Of a stretch of 6,102 nucleotides of DNA, positions 1 through 6,049 are shown one piece after another (position 1 is the stretch's first letter; each line of letters begins with the position of its first letter). This DNA comes from CAYSAA01 sp964428905. GTDB lineage: Bacteria > Atribacterota > Phoenicimicrobiia > Phoenicimicrobiales > Stramentimicrobiaceae. The notes below the pieces were generated by a model. That model did no database searches. It was not told the DNA's origin and was given only the letters and a program-made list of their open reading frames with translations. Position numbers and translations under genes: made by a program. Location: assembly GCA_964428905.1 (NCBI GenBank), contig CAYSAA010000043.1:1-6102 (forward strand). Direction: 5' to 3'.

Positions 1-24
1 CCTCTAAAAGAGGTGTGCCTTTTT
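1..24 (+). terminator. Tail of an upstream gene's intrinsic terminator
   Basis: The window opens inside a hairpin. CCTCT (1-5) pairs with AGAGG (9-13) around an AAA loop. The right side continues GTG, so the stem probably extends into sequence left of the window. Five T residues follow at 20-24. This fits a rho-independent terminator for a plus-strand gene ending just before the window. The downstream sequence TTTTTCCTGGTTA also resembles the right half of the palindromic repeat at 244-294, so this may be a third, degraded copy of it. The left arm is cut off, which limits certainty. Confidence 0.5.
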
Positions 25-141
25 CCTGGTTACTTTTTATGCTGCTTTTTCTTTTCTATTAACTGGATATTTCTAAGCAATACAACTGCCTGCTTTGGAC
101 TTCAGGTAAAAAATGATCCTATGGCTTATCTTAATCTTTTT

Positions 142-156
142 TATGGTTAAATAAAT
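142..156 (+). repeat. Solo arm of the TGGTTAAATAAA repeat
   Basis: The 15 bases TATGGTTAAATAAAT are identical to 281-295, the right arm of the nested palindromic repeat 244-294. The 13-base core ATGGTTAAATAAA occurs again at 6090-6102. No inner hairpin or left arm is visible here, so this is a half-copy or a remnant. AT-rich sequence raises the chance of coincidence, but three exact 13-mers in 6 kb, all in non-coding DNA, argue for a real repeat family. Confidence 0.5.
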
Positions 157-243
157 ATATATAGATATGTCATAATAGTTTGGACACGAAATATATATTG
201 AAATACATATGTGGAAAACTTGTGTAAATTATATTTAGTAGCC

Positions 244-294
244 TAATTAACCATTACCACCTTTAGAGAAGGTTCTTTTCTATGGTTAAATAAA
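244..294 (+). repeat. Nested palindromic repeat, copy 2
   Basis: The outer arms TTAACCA (247-253) and TGGTTAA (283-289) are perfect complements. Inside them, ACCTT (259-263) pairs with AAGGT (269-273), followed by TCTTTTCT. The element is a near match to the reverse complement of 6050-6102, including an exact 17-base inverted match between 247-263 and 6081-6097. On the plus strand the inner hairpin plus T-rich tail could act as a weak intrinsic terminator. Conservation of the outer arms suggests a dispersed palindromic element of REP or MITE type, and not just a terminator. The element carries no coding sequence. Confidence 0.7.
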
Positions 295-421
295 TTGTAG
301 TTAAAAAACATTAATGAAAAAAACTGTTTTTTTTCTGTTATATTTGTGCAAATTTGAATAGATCTATTGAACATCAATTTGTTGCGTAACTAAAAAAATA
401 TGAATTGAGATTGTAAAAAAC

Positions 422-451
422 TTGACAGAAGATGTGTTAATCTTTTATTAT
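422..451 (+). promoter_or_regulatory. Sigma-A-type promoter of the TetR gene
   Basis: The -35 box is a perfect TTGACA (422-427) and the -10 box is TATTAT (446-451, five of six consensus), with an 18-bp spacer. Transcription would begin near 458, giving a leader of about 50 bases before the ATG at 507. The -10 box touches the first of two TGAA-N6-TTCA palindromes, so bound repressor would block RNA polymerase. Confidence 0.75.
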
Positions 452-479
452 GAATATAGGTTCAATGAACAACTATTCA
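451..479. promoter_or_regulatory. Tandem palindromic operator, probably for the TetR protein
   Basis: Two copies of TGAA-N6-TTCA lie side by side: 451-464 (spacer TATAGG) and 466-479 (spacer CAACTA), offset by 15 bp. Between them GTTCA-A-TGAAC (460-470) forms a further perfect dyad. The array covers the end of the -10 box and the likely transcription start, the usual place for autorepression by a TetR-family protein. Palindromes starting TGAA and ending TTCA are also known for the Bacillus subtilis fatty-acid regulator FadR, but that site is longer, so the parallel is loose. Binding by the neighbouring TetR protein is inferred. Confidence 0.6.
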
Positions 480-506
480 TCAAATATAGTTACTGAGGAA
501 TAAACA

Positions 507-1046
507 ATGCCAAGAGTAATTGACAAGGTAGAAGAAAAAATAAATAAATCTGCCTTCAAGTTATTCGGGGAAAAAGGATACACTCGTGTGACCATGCAAA
601 TGATAGCCCGGGAAGTTGGGATTTCTGTCGGTACCCTATACAATTATTATTCCAATAAGCAGGACCTTTTCTTAAGTGCTTTTAAGCTGAGCTTTGATCA
701 GATACATGATGCCCTGGATAATATCATCGAAAGCGATTTAACCCCTTGTGAGTTTTTTTCTGTACTTTATGATGAAGTGGTTAGACTTAAAGGATTCAGC
801 AGGGAAATTCTAAGAAAGAAAATTAATCATGAACTCATTGATGAACTTAAAGATCATCTATTAATGCTGATGAGATCCCTGATTTACCGAGCAGAAGAAA
901 AAAATGTTTTACATATTTTGGACAAAGACAAAGATAGATTTACCCGCCTGTTAATATTAGCAATTCATGATTTTGCCCGGGAATTCCCGGATGACAAGGA
1001 GGGAAACATCAACTTTATCTGCCAGTTAGTCAAAAGAATAAAGTAG
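507..1046 (+). CDS. TetR/AcrR-family transcriptional regulator
   Basis: A 179-residue DNA-binding regulator, expected to act as a ligand-released repressor dimer. The N-terminal TetR domain spans about residues 9-55. It has a classic first helix (KSAFKLFGEKGYTRVT) and a helix-turn-helix at about 30-50 (MQMIAREVGISVGTLYNYY), followed by the usual SNKQDLF. The rest is a helical ligand and dimer domain with no recognisable specificity. The length is at the short end for the family. The start is supported by GAGGA at 495-499, seven bases before the ATG. A strong promoter and two tandem palindromes lie directly upstream, suggesting autoregulation. The next gene, the radical SAM enzyme, lies 213 bp downstream on the same strand and is a plausible target. 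The family assignment is secure; the ligand is unknown. Confidence 0.93.
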   Translation: MPRVIDKVEEKINKSAFKLFGEKGYTRVTMQMIAREVGISVGTLYNYYSNKQDLFLSAFKLSFDQIHDALDNIIESDLTPCEFFSVLYDEVVRLKGFSREILRKKINHELIDELKDHLLMLMRSLIYRAEEKNVLHILDKDKDRFTRLLILAIHDFAREFPDDKEGNINFICQLVKRIK

Positions 1047-1140
1047 TAAATTTTATCACTAATTATAAACAATATTTTATACAGACTGGAATTACATACG
1101 AGCAAGAATCTAAATGCTTACCTGTGTATTAAGAAAAATA

Positions 1141-1175
1141 GAACAAAATTCCTCTTATAAAAGAAGATTTTGTTC
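1141..1175. promoter_or_regulatory. Large inverted repeat in the radical SAM leader
   Basis: GAACAAAAT (1141-1149) is perfectly complementary to ATTTTGTTC (1167-1175), a 9-bp stem. Within the 17-base loop, TCTT (1153-1156) can pair with AAGA (1161-1164). The next plus-strand bases are ATTCATCAAGGGG, not a T-run, so it is a poor intrinsic terminator. It sits 84 bp upstream of the radical SAM start, where it could be a protein-binding site or a leader RNA structure. No clear promoter was seen in the gap 1047-1259, so read-through from the TetR gene or a weak local promoter are both possible. Confidence 0.45.
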
Positions 1176-1259
1176 ATTCATCAAGGGGTTAATGCCAAAT
1201 ATCTTTCTGTATTGTTAAAATCTTTATTGAATATCCTACAAACAAAGGAGGGGATAGTA

Positions 1260-2669
1260 ATGGCAATTAACTTTAACTTTGCCAAAAAGTTTGCTGCCGA
1301 ACAGGTAATCAAACAGGCCATAAATTATCTGGAAAAGGACCCGGAAAAGAATTTCCGGAAAGTATTGGATTTGGTTGATAAGGTTGCCAGAACCGAAAAG
1401 CATCATGAGGAGATATCTTCCATAAAGGAAGCTTACCAGACTAATCCGGTAATAAAGCAATATATCCGGAAACTGTCTCAGATTGCCCCCAGCTATAAGG
1501 AAGGGCTAATTATGAACTTCTTTGTCAACTCAGCCCTCATGGGTATTCCCAAACAATTCGAGATGGCCAAGGAGTTGGGGGTATCTGTACCTTGGACCAT
1601 CCTCATTGATCCAACCAGTGCCTGTAACCTGAGCTGCATCGGCTGTTGGGCAGGAAAGTACAAGAAGAGTGATAGCTTAAATATCAATATCATCGACCGG
1701 ATCATCTCTGAGGCCAAGGGGATGGGCATCTTCTTCATCGTACTTTCCGGCGGAGAACCTACTGTTTACCCCGATCTCTTTGAAATCTTCCGAAGACATC
1801 CAGATGTAGGGTTTATGATGTATACCAACGGTACCCTGATCGATGATGAGATGGCAGACAAAATGCTAAAAGCAGGTAATGTCACTCCGGCTATTAGTTT
1901 AGAGGGTTTCAGGGAATCCACTGATAAGCGGCGAGGTAAGGGCGTTTATGATAAGATCATGAGGGCCATGGATCGGCTTCGTAACCGTGGCATCGTCTTC
2001 GGGGCTAGCCTGACGGTAACCAGACAAAATGTAGATGAGCTATTTGGTACCGATGAGTTTATTGACCATATCATTGAAAAGGGAGCAATATATGGATGGT
2101 CTTTCCACTATATACCCATTGGGAGAGACCCGAATCTTGATATGATGATCACCCCCGAGCAAAGGGCTATGTTGTCTGATAAAGTTCCCGACATCCGTGC
2201 CAGAAAACCCTTCTTCCTGGCTGACTTCTGGAATGACGGCACTTTTACCGGTGGTTGCATTGCCGGTGGGAGAAGATACTTCCATATCAATGCCAAAGGG
2301 GATGTGGAACCCTGTGCCTTTGTCCACTTTGCCATCGATAACATCAAACAGAAAAGTTTGCGGGAAGTATTGCAGAATCCGTTATTTAAATCATACCAGA
2401 AGCGTCAGCCTTTTGGGGAGAATATGATGGCACCTTGCCCCATTATTGATCATCCCCAAGCGCTACGATCCATTGTTCTGGAATCAGGAGCCAGGCCAAC
2501 CCATCCGGGGGCAGCGGATGTCTTAACCGGAAAGACTGCCCGCTTTTTGGATAACCTTTCTTCCAACTGGCAAGAGAAGTCAAAACCAATCAATAAAGAG
2601 AGAGCAAAGAAGGCCAGGGAATCCAGGAAAAAATATAGGAAGAATCGATCAATCTTAATAAAACTTTAA
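1260..2669 (+). CDS. Radical SAM/SPASM-like enzyme of unknown function (COG0535-type)
   Basis: Encodes 469 residues. The frame is open from 1170, but AAAGGAGGGG at 1244-1253, six bases before the ATG at 1260, fixes the start there; the decayed paralog at 2930 begins at the same codon. The radical SAM cluster motif CNLSCIGC places cysteines at 122, 126 and 129 (CX3CX2C). GGEP at 164-167 is the SAM-binding motif. C-terminal cysteines at 333 (GGCIAGGRRY), 352 (VEPCAF) and 393 (APCP) resemble a reduced SPASM-type auxiliary cluster region. The first ~120 residues are cysteine-free and look helical, much longer than the lead-in of typical SPASM enzymes. Residues 436-469 form a very basic tail with 14 Lys/Arg in 34. 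As far as I recall, the family is widespread in anaerobes without a known reaction. The enzyme should cleave SAM to a 5'-deoxyadenosyl radical; the substrate cannot be deduced. No small precursor peptide gene is seen nearby, so peptide modification is not supported. Confidence 0.9.
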   Translation: MAINFNFAKKFAAEQVIKQAINYLEKDPEKNFRKVLDLVDKVARTEKHHEEISSIKEAYQTNPVIKQYIRKLSQIAPSYKEGLIMNFFVNSALMGIPKQFEMAKELGVSVPWTILIDPTSACNLSCIGCWAGKYKKSDSLNINIIDRIISEAKGMGIFFIVLSGGEPTVYPDLFEIFRRHPDVGFMMYTNGTLIDDEMADKMLKAGNVTPAISLEGFRESTDKRRGKGVYDKIMRAMDRLRNRGIVFGASLTVTRQNVDELFGTDEFIDHIIEKGAIYGWSFHYIPIGRDPNLDMMITPEQRAMLSDKVPDIRARKPFFLADFWNDGTFTGGCIAGGRRYFHINAKGDVEPCAFVHFAIDNIKQKSLREVLQNPLFKSYQKRQPFGENMMAPCPIIDHPQALRSIVLESGARPTHPGAADVLTGKTARFLDNLSSNWQEKSKPINKERAKKARESRKKYRKNRSILIKL

Positions 2670-2785
2670 AGATAGGATAAAAAAATGAGGTAATTTATAA
2701 TGTGCAGTCCATGGCACAACATTTTGTGACAGAGTAATGTAAATAACAATCAAAACGTACTATATTCAGCCGTTTCATGGTCAAA

Positions 2786-2823
2786 TAACAGGCAGGGATA
2801 AATCTGATAGTTCTTGCCTGTTA
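2786..2823. repeat. Hairpin with 9-bp stem beside a degenerate repeat arm
   Basis: TAACAGGCA (2786-2794) is the perfect complement of TGCCTGTTA (2815-2823), with a 20-base loop. No T-run follows on either strand, so it is not an obvious intrinsic terminator. Its left edge overlaps ATGGTCAAATAA (2777-2788), one mismatch from the arm of the palindromic repeats at 244-294 and 6050-6102. It may be a diverged relative of those elements or an unrelated structure at the end of the radical SAM transcript. Confidence 0.35.
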
Positions 2824-2929
2824 AGATGGAATGGTTCATATTTATTAGGAAATGATACGCTTCAATAATTCCGAAAATTTTTGCTACTCTATTTATCATC
2901 AACAACTTCTGCAAGCGAAGAAATTACTA

Positions 2930-3006
2930 ATGGCGATTAATTTTAACTTTGCCAGAAAGCTTGCTGCCATCAGGTAGGGAAAGAAGCCATGCATTTGAAT
3001 CATTGA
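2930..3006 (+). pseudogene. Decayed 5' remnant of a second radical SAM gene
   Basis: The 39 bases from the ATG match the start of the radical SAM gene at 1260 at 35 positions. They encode MAINFNFARKLAA against MAINFNFAKKFAA. Of the four changes, two are silent and two conservative (K to R, F to L). A one-base deletion after that point leads to a TAG at 2975. Read in the restored frame, QVGKEAMHLNH (from 2971) still follows the paralog's QVIKQAINYLE, until TGA at 3004. Nothing matching the other roughly 430 residues remains before the next gene. The Shine-Dalgarno is also lost: GAAGAAATT stands where the paralog has AAAGGAGGGG. I read this as the remnant of a tandem paralog that diverged under selection and was then mostly deleted. 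A functional 15-residue peptide is possible but unsupported. Confidence 0.75.
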
Positions 3007-3031
3007 CTATTCAAATGGGATGGTATATCAT
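3003..3031 (+). promoter_or_regulatory. Candidate promoter for the CNNM-patatin unit
   Basis: TTGACT (3003-3008) and TATCAT (3026-3031) each match consensus at five of six positions and are separated by an ideal 17 bp. TGG at 3021-3023 may add extended -10 character. Transcription would begin about 90 bases upstream of the CNNM start codon. The -35 box overlaps the last codons of the gene remnant. Confidence 0.45.
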
Positions 3032-3096
3032 AAATACGGTATAGTAGGGATGATTAAGAGGATGAAAGATAAAAAGTGTTTCTACTATGTTTCTAT

Positions 3097-3102
3097 TATA
3101 AT
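3097..3102 (+). promoter_or_regulatory. Perfect -10 box close to the CNNM gene
   Basis: TATAAT at 3097-3102 is a consensus -10 element, but no recognisable -35 box lies 16-18 bp upstream (the sequence there is AAAAGTGTT). A start near 3109 would leave a leader of about 22 bases, just enough for the Shine-Dalgarno. It could be a second start or a chance match in AT-rich DNA. Confidence 0.3.
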
Positions 3103-3130
3103 GTTTATCGCCCAAAAGGAGGAATTATAG

Positions 3131-4444
3131 ATGGAAGATGGCAGTCCATGGATTGCCATAATCGTTGCTATCATACTCATTACCCTTAACGGCATTCTAG
3201 CTTCAGCAGAGATTGCCCTTGTTAGTCTCAACAAAATCAGACTGAAACAGAAAGCTGAGTCGGGAGATGATAGGGCTAAATATCTTCTTGATATGAAGCA
3301 AAACCCCAGCAATTTTCTTTCTACAATACAAATCGGCATTACCCTTGCCGGACTATTATCTGGGGCCTTTGCCGCTGATTCCCTGGCCAAACCAGTCGTT
3401 AATTTGTTTTCTACTATTGGTATAAAAGGTTTCTGGCTATCTACCATAGACGTAGTTGTAGTCATTCTGATTACTCTGATTCTAACCTATTTCATGCTGG
3501 TGTTCGGTGAACTAGTACCCAAAAGAATTGCAATGACAAATCCCTATAAGATTGGTAATCGCTTTATACTTCCAATTGTCGGACTATCAAAGGTTGCTAA
3601 ACCACTTGTATGGTTGCTATCTGTTTCTACCAATGGTGTACTGCGGCTATTGGGCACCAGTTCAAAACATAAAGACAATCCTGTGACTGAAGAAGAGGTC
3701 CTGCTAATTATGCGGGAGGGGCGAGAACAGGGCACTATTGAGGAGACGGAAGAACATATTGTCAAAAACCTTTTTGAATTCACTGATTTGCTTGTGGAAA
3801 ATGCCATGATACACCGTACTGAAATGAAAGCAATATCGGTTGATTCAACTTTTCTGGATGTTGTAAGAATAATTTCCGAAACCTCACATGGAAAATTCCC
3901 AGTATTCGAGGGAAACATCGATAAGATCGTAGGTATTTTGTATGCTAAAGATGTAATTTCGATGTACCCGATAAAAGATAAGAGCACACCTTTGCCACAA
4001 GTAAAAGAAATCATGCGAACCCCATTTTTCGTCTCTGAATCACATTCTCTGGTCAGTTTGTTTAGTGAAATGAAGCAGCATAAGAATTATTTAGCCATTG
4101 TCGTGGATGAATACGGTGGTACATCAGGAATTGTCACCATGACCGATATCATCGAGGAGATTGTGGGTGATATTGAGACACCGGATGTTGAAATGATTCA
4201 GAATAGCAGTGAAGGCGGGTACATTATAGACGGCCGAACAAAGATTAAAGATGTGTCTGAATTCCTGATGATTAATATTGATTCAGATGAGAACAACACC
4301 TTAAGCGGTTTTATAATTGACAGCCTGGGTTATGTGCCAGTTGCCGGGCAAGCTCCTGAGCTTGAAGTCAATGGCTTTACATTTCACGTGAAAGAGATGG
4401 AAGGTGCGTTAATTAGTTCTGTGCACGTTAAAAGCCTAAAATAA
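3131..4444 (+). CDS. CNNM/CorC (TlyC-type) membrane protein with CBS pair
   Basis: A 437-residue inner-membrane protein, the usual length for this family. The start is fixed by AAAAGGAGG (3114-3122), eight bases before the ATG. The DUF21/CNNM membrane domain covers about residues 1-190. It has a first helix at 8-25 running into NGILASAEIALVS (20-32), the family signature TIQIGITLAGLLSGAF (65-80), and a long helix from 107 ending in FGELVPKRIA (125-134). The CBS pair follows, with CBS1 from about M226 and CBS2 from about M295, including VDEYGGTSG (325-333). The CorC_HlyC domain fills about 360-437. Characterised relatives take part in Mg2+ or Co2+ export or homeostasis, with nucleotide binding to the CBS domains; the old name 'hemolysin' is misleading. 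Transport of a given ion is inferred. The patatin gene follows after 64 bp, probably co-transcribed. Confidence 0.92.
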   Translation: MEDGSPWIAIIVAIILITLNGILASAEIALVSLNKIRLKQKAESGDDRAKYLLDMKQNPSNFLSTIQIGITLAGLLSGAFAADSLAKPVVNLFSTIGIKGFWLSTIDVVVVILITLILTYFMLVFGELVPKRIAMTNPYKIGNRFILPIVGLSKVAKPLVWLLSVSTNGVLRLLGTSSKHKDNPVTEEEVLLIMREGREQGTIEETEEHIVKNLFEFTDLLVENAMIHRTEMKAISVDSTFLDVVRIISETSHGKFPVFEGNIDKIVGILYAKDVISMYPIKDKSTPLPQVKEIMRTPFFVSESHSLVSLFSEMKQHKNYLAIVVDEYGGTSGIVTMTDIIEEIVGDIETPDVEMIQNSSEGGYIIDGRTKIKDVSEFLMINIDSDENNTLSGFIIDSLGYVPVAGQAPELEVNGFTFHVKEMEGALISSVHVKSLK

Positions 4445-4470
4445 ATATTTCTTTTATTATTAGATAGTGA

Positions 4471-4497
4471 TCTATTAAAAAATATATTTTTAATAGA
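4471..4497. promoter_or_regulatory. Perfect 11-bp-arm palindrome overlapping the patatin ribosome binding site
   Basis: TCTATTAAAAA (4471-4481) and TTTTTAATAGA (4487-4497) are perfect complements around the spacer ATATA. The right arm shares AGA with the Shine-Dalgarno AGAAGGA (4495-4501). In mRNA an AU-rich hairpin could partly hide the ribosome binding site; as DNA it could be an operator. A competing smaller dyad, TAGAT-AGTG-ATCTA (4461-4474), overlaps the left arm, so two exclusive folds are possible. With no GC pairs to speak of, it is unlikely to be a terminator for the preceding gene. Confidence 0.55.
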
Positions 4498-4508
4498 AGG
4501 AATGGAAA

Positions 4509-5540
4509 ATGGAGAAGGTTCAGCAGGTAATCGATCAGGAGTTACTGGACTTATTGGCTATTGCCAATAAGCAAGGTTTAAAGATTGGTTTGGCTTTAGG
4601 TAGCGGATCAGCCAAAGGGATGGCTCATATTGGGGTTATTCAGACTCTGCACCAATATCAGATACCTATTCATTTAGTTGCAGGGACAAGCATCGGTGCC
4701 GTTATCGGTTCTGTCTATGCAACAGGTATTTCATTCGAAGAAGTGGATGAAATCATTTCTTCCATAAAGAACATTAATTTTCTCTCTTTTTTAGATCCTA
4801 CCGTCCCACGCTCTGGATTTATTAGCGGAAGTCGTTTTGTTAAATTTTTAGAAAAAATTGCTTTAAAAGATATCAATTTCTCTGATTTAAAAATCCCCTT
4901 TGCAGCGGTGGCCACAGATATTAAAACTGGAGCTAAAGTCATTTTGAATCATGGGAATGTTGCTAAGGCTGTCAGGGCGAGTTTTTCTTTACCAGGAATT
5001 TTTGCTCCGGTAAGATACCAGGAATATTTTCTGGTAGATGGCGGTTTAGTTGATCCTGTTCCGGTAGACATAACCAGAATAATGGGAGCAGATCTGGTAA
5101 TTGCGGTAAGTTTGACCTCAAAAAATCCCAACCCCCAAGTTTTGATAAGTAATCAACAAACCGGGCAGTTAGATAAGGTAAAAGATTTAATCAATTTAAA
5201 ACTTTATAAAAATATCAAATCGAAATATTACCTTGTTCATCGCATTGATTCGCTGGTAGGCCAGGAGGTTCATTCCCTAAAGCAGAAAATCAAAACTACC
5301 AGGGAACAATGGAAGGGTCCGTATATTTTTGAAGTAATCAGTAGATCGGCTGATATTATGGAAAAGGAAATTACTTACCATTGTATTGCTAATGCAGATA
5401 TTGCGATTGAGCCCAAACAGATTGAGAAGTTGGGACCCTTTGAGTTTAACCAGGCAGAAAAAATGATAAAAGAGGGGAGAGAAGCAGCCAGAGAAATGAT
5501 TCCCAAAATAAAGGAAGTCATTAAAATAAAAGTTAAATAA
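4509..5540 (+). CDS. Patatin-like phospholipase / lipid acyl hydrolase
   Basis: A 343-residue serine hydrolase of the bacterial patatin family (RssA/YlbK-like). The glycine-rich oxyanion-hole motif GSGSAKG lies at 31-37, the nucleophile elbow GTSIG at 59-63 with catalytic Ser61, and the dyad aspartate at 177 in VDGGLVDPVPV. All the catalytic elements are present, so it should be active and likely cleaves acyl chains from phospholipids or related esters; the true substrate is unknown. No signal peptide or membrane helix is visible, so it is probably cytoplasmic or membrane-associated. The ~130 residues beyond the aspartate, charged and rich in lysine and glutamate near the end, make it somewhat longer than compact RssA-type proteins. 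AGAAGGA (4495-4501) seven bases before the ATG supports the start; an overlapping ATG at 4502 opens a different, quickly closed frame. It lies 64 bp behind the CNNM gene, probably in the same transcript. Confidence 0.92.
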   Translation: MEKVQQVIDQELLDLLAIANKQGLKIGLALGSGSAKGMAHIGVIQTLHQYQIPIHLVAGTSIGAVIGSVYATGISFEEVDEIISSIKNINFLSFLDPTVPRSGFISGSRFVKFLEKIALKDINFSDLKIPFAAVATDIKTGAKVILNHGNVAKAVRASFSLPGIFAPVRYQEYFLVDGGLVDPVPVDITRIMGADLVIAVSLTSKNPNPQVLISNQQTGQLDKVKDLINLKLYKNIKSKYYLVHRIDSLVGQEVHSLKQKIKTTREQWKGPYIFEVISRSADIMEKEITYHCIANADIAIEPKQIEKLGPFEFNQAEKMIKEGREAAREMIPKIKEVIKIKVK

Positions 5541-5566
5541 TTTTTATTGCCCTATGGCACTAATTT

Positions 5567-5587
5567 CAGGATCACCTTACTATCCTG
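5567..5587 (+). terminator. Weak candidate terminator after the patatin gene
   Basis: CAGGAT (5567-5572) pairs with ATCCTG (5582-5587) across a 9-base loop, 27 bases after the stop codon. The following GCTTATTATAT is only moderately T-rich, so termination would be weak. A smaller dyad, TGCC/GGCA (5548-5559), lies just before it. It is the best terminator candidate for the CNNM-patatin unit but not a strong one. Confidence 0.3.
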
Positions 5588-5652
5588 GCTTATTATATGG
5601 GGATACTGCAAAATACAAGTTTTTGGTTTTTCGTTTTTAGAAAAAACAGTAT

Positions 5653-5701
5653 ATAGCATGTAGCATTATGTATTGAGTCCAAATTGGTATTTGGTATTTA
5701 G
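5653..5701 (+). repeat. Degenerate heptanucleotide tandem repeat, block 1
   Basis: The sequence falls into 7-base units: ATAGCAT, GTAGCAT, TATGTAT, TGAGTCC, AAATTGG, TATTTGG, TATTTAG. Neighbouring units resemble each other at the two ends of the block, and AGTCCAAA occurs twice around its second half. Such 7-bp periodic intergenic DNA resembles the short tandem repeats known from some bacteria. No coding role is apparent. Confidence 0.45.
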
Positions 5702-5795
5702 TCCAAAAATATCCCGTCATTATGAAATTTCTTTAAAAAACGAAGCAATCTCATTCATCTATACCAAGACTTTTTACTTATTGTGTTATTTTATT

Positions 5796-5868
5796 AACTG
5801 AAAACTGTCAACCGACAATGTCTTTTATTCCTCGCACCTCTAAAAGCTAACTACCAACGACTATCAAC
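5796..5868 (+). repeat. Degenerate heptanucleotide tandem repeat, block 2
   Basis: Units AACTGAA, AACTGTC and AACCGAC run head to tail from 5796 to 5816. After an interruption, TAACTAC, CAACGAC and TATCAAC continue from 5848 to 5868. All are variants of an AAC-rich heptamer. The two halves are not in 7-bp register, so the array is broken or was built in two steps. Confidence 0.45.
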
Positions 5869-6049
5869 TTTATTTAATGTTAACTTGCCTCTCCCTATAA
5901 AACAAATTTTCTTCAATAAATGACCATCATACATCTTTTATCGCCCTTTATTTATGCAGAAACAATTTTTTTCAAAAATTTCTAATATCTTTATTAAAAA
6001 ACGAAAGAAACACAATCTTTTATGCGTATTAATAAATGTAAGTTTAGTA

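Larger units (their letters stand above)
1..506. other. Long non-coding region upstream of the TetR gene
   Basis: This AT-rich stretch shows no supportable gene. It holds the terminator tail at the left edge, the solo repeat arm, the nested palindromic repeat, an A-tract/T-tract dyad at 316-335 (GAAAAAAAC, T, GTTTTTTTTC), and then the TetR promoter and operators. A 13-codon hydrophobic reading frame at 113-154 exists but lacks a convincing ribosome binding site. Confidence 0.6.
2670..3130. other. Non-coding gap with hairpin, gene remnant and promoter candidates
   Basis: These 461 bp contain no intact gene. In order they hold a weak dyad TGTGC/GCACA (2701-2718), a one-mismatch copy of the repeat arm (ATGGTCAAATAA, 2777-2788), a 9-bp-stem hairpin (2786-2823), the decayed start of a second radical SAM gene (2930-3006), and promoter candidates for the CNNM gene. 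No convincing terminator for the radical SAM gene was found. Confidence 0.55.

Noticed and set aside
113..154. A 13-codon hydrophobic reading frame (MILWLILIFFMVK) before the TetR gene.
   Set aside because: No convincing ribosome binding site or nearby promoter, and its end lies in the repeat arm ATGGTTAAATAA; such short frames are expected by chance in AT-rich DNA.
316..335. A-tract/T-tract dyad as an intrinsic terminator.
   Set aside because: The stem is nearly all A-T pairs with a one-base centre, so it is unlikely to form a stable terminator hairpin; more likely it is low-complexity sequence.
1170..1259. Thirty-residue N-terminal extension of the radical SAM protein from an upstream ATG at 1170.
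   Set aside because: No ribosome binding site precedes 1170, the codon lies inside an inverted repeat, and a strong Shine-Dalgarno directs the start to 1260, matching the start preserved in the decayed paralog.
3085..3465. Minus-strand open frame of 126 residues opposite the start of the CNNM gene.
   Set aside because: It lies almost wholly antisense to a clear family member and shows no recognisable domain; it is a shadow of the real gene.
5653..5868. Possible CRISPR-like array because of the repeated short units.
   Set aside because: Units are 7 bases, degenerate and contiguous, without conserved 24-37-base repeats, unique spacers or cas genes.
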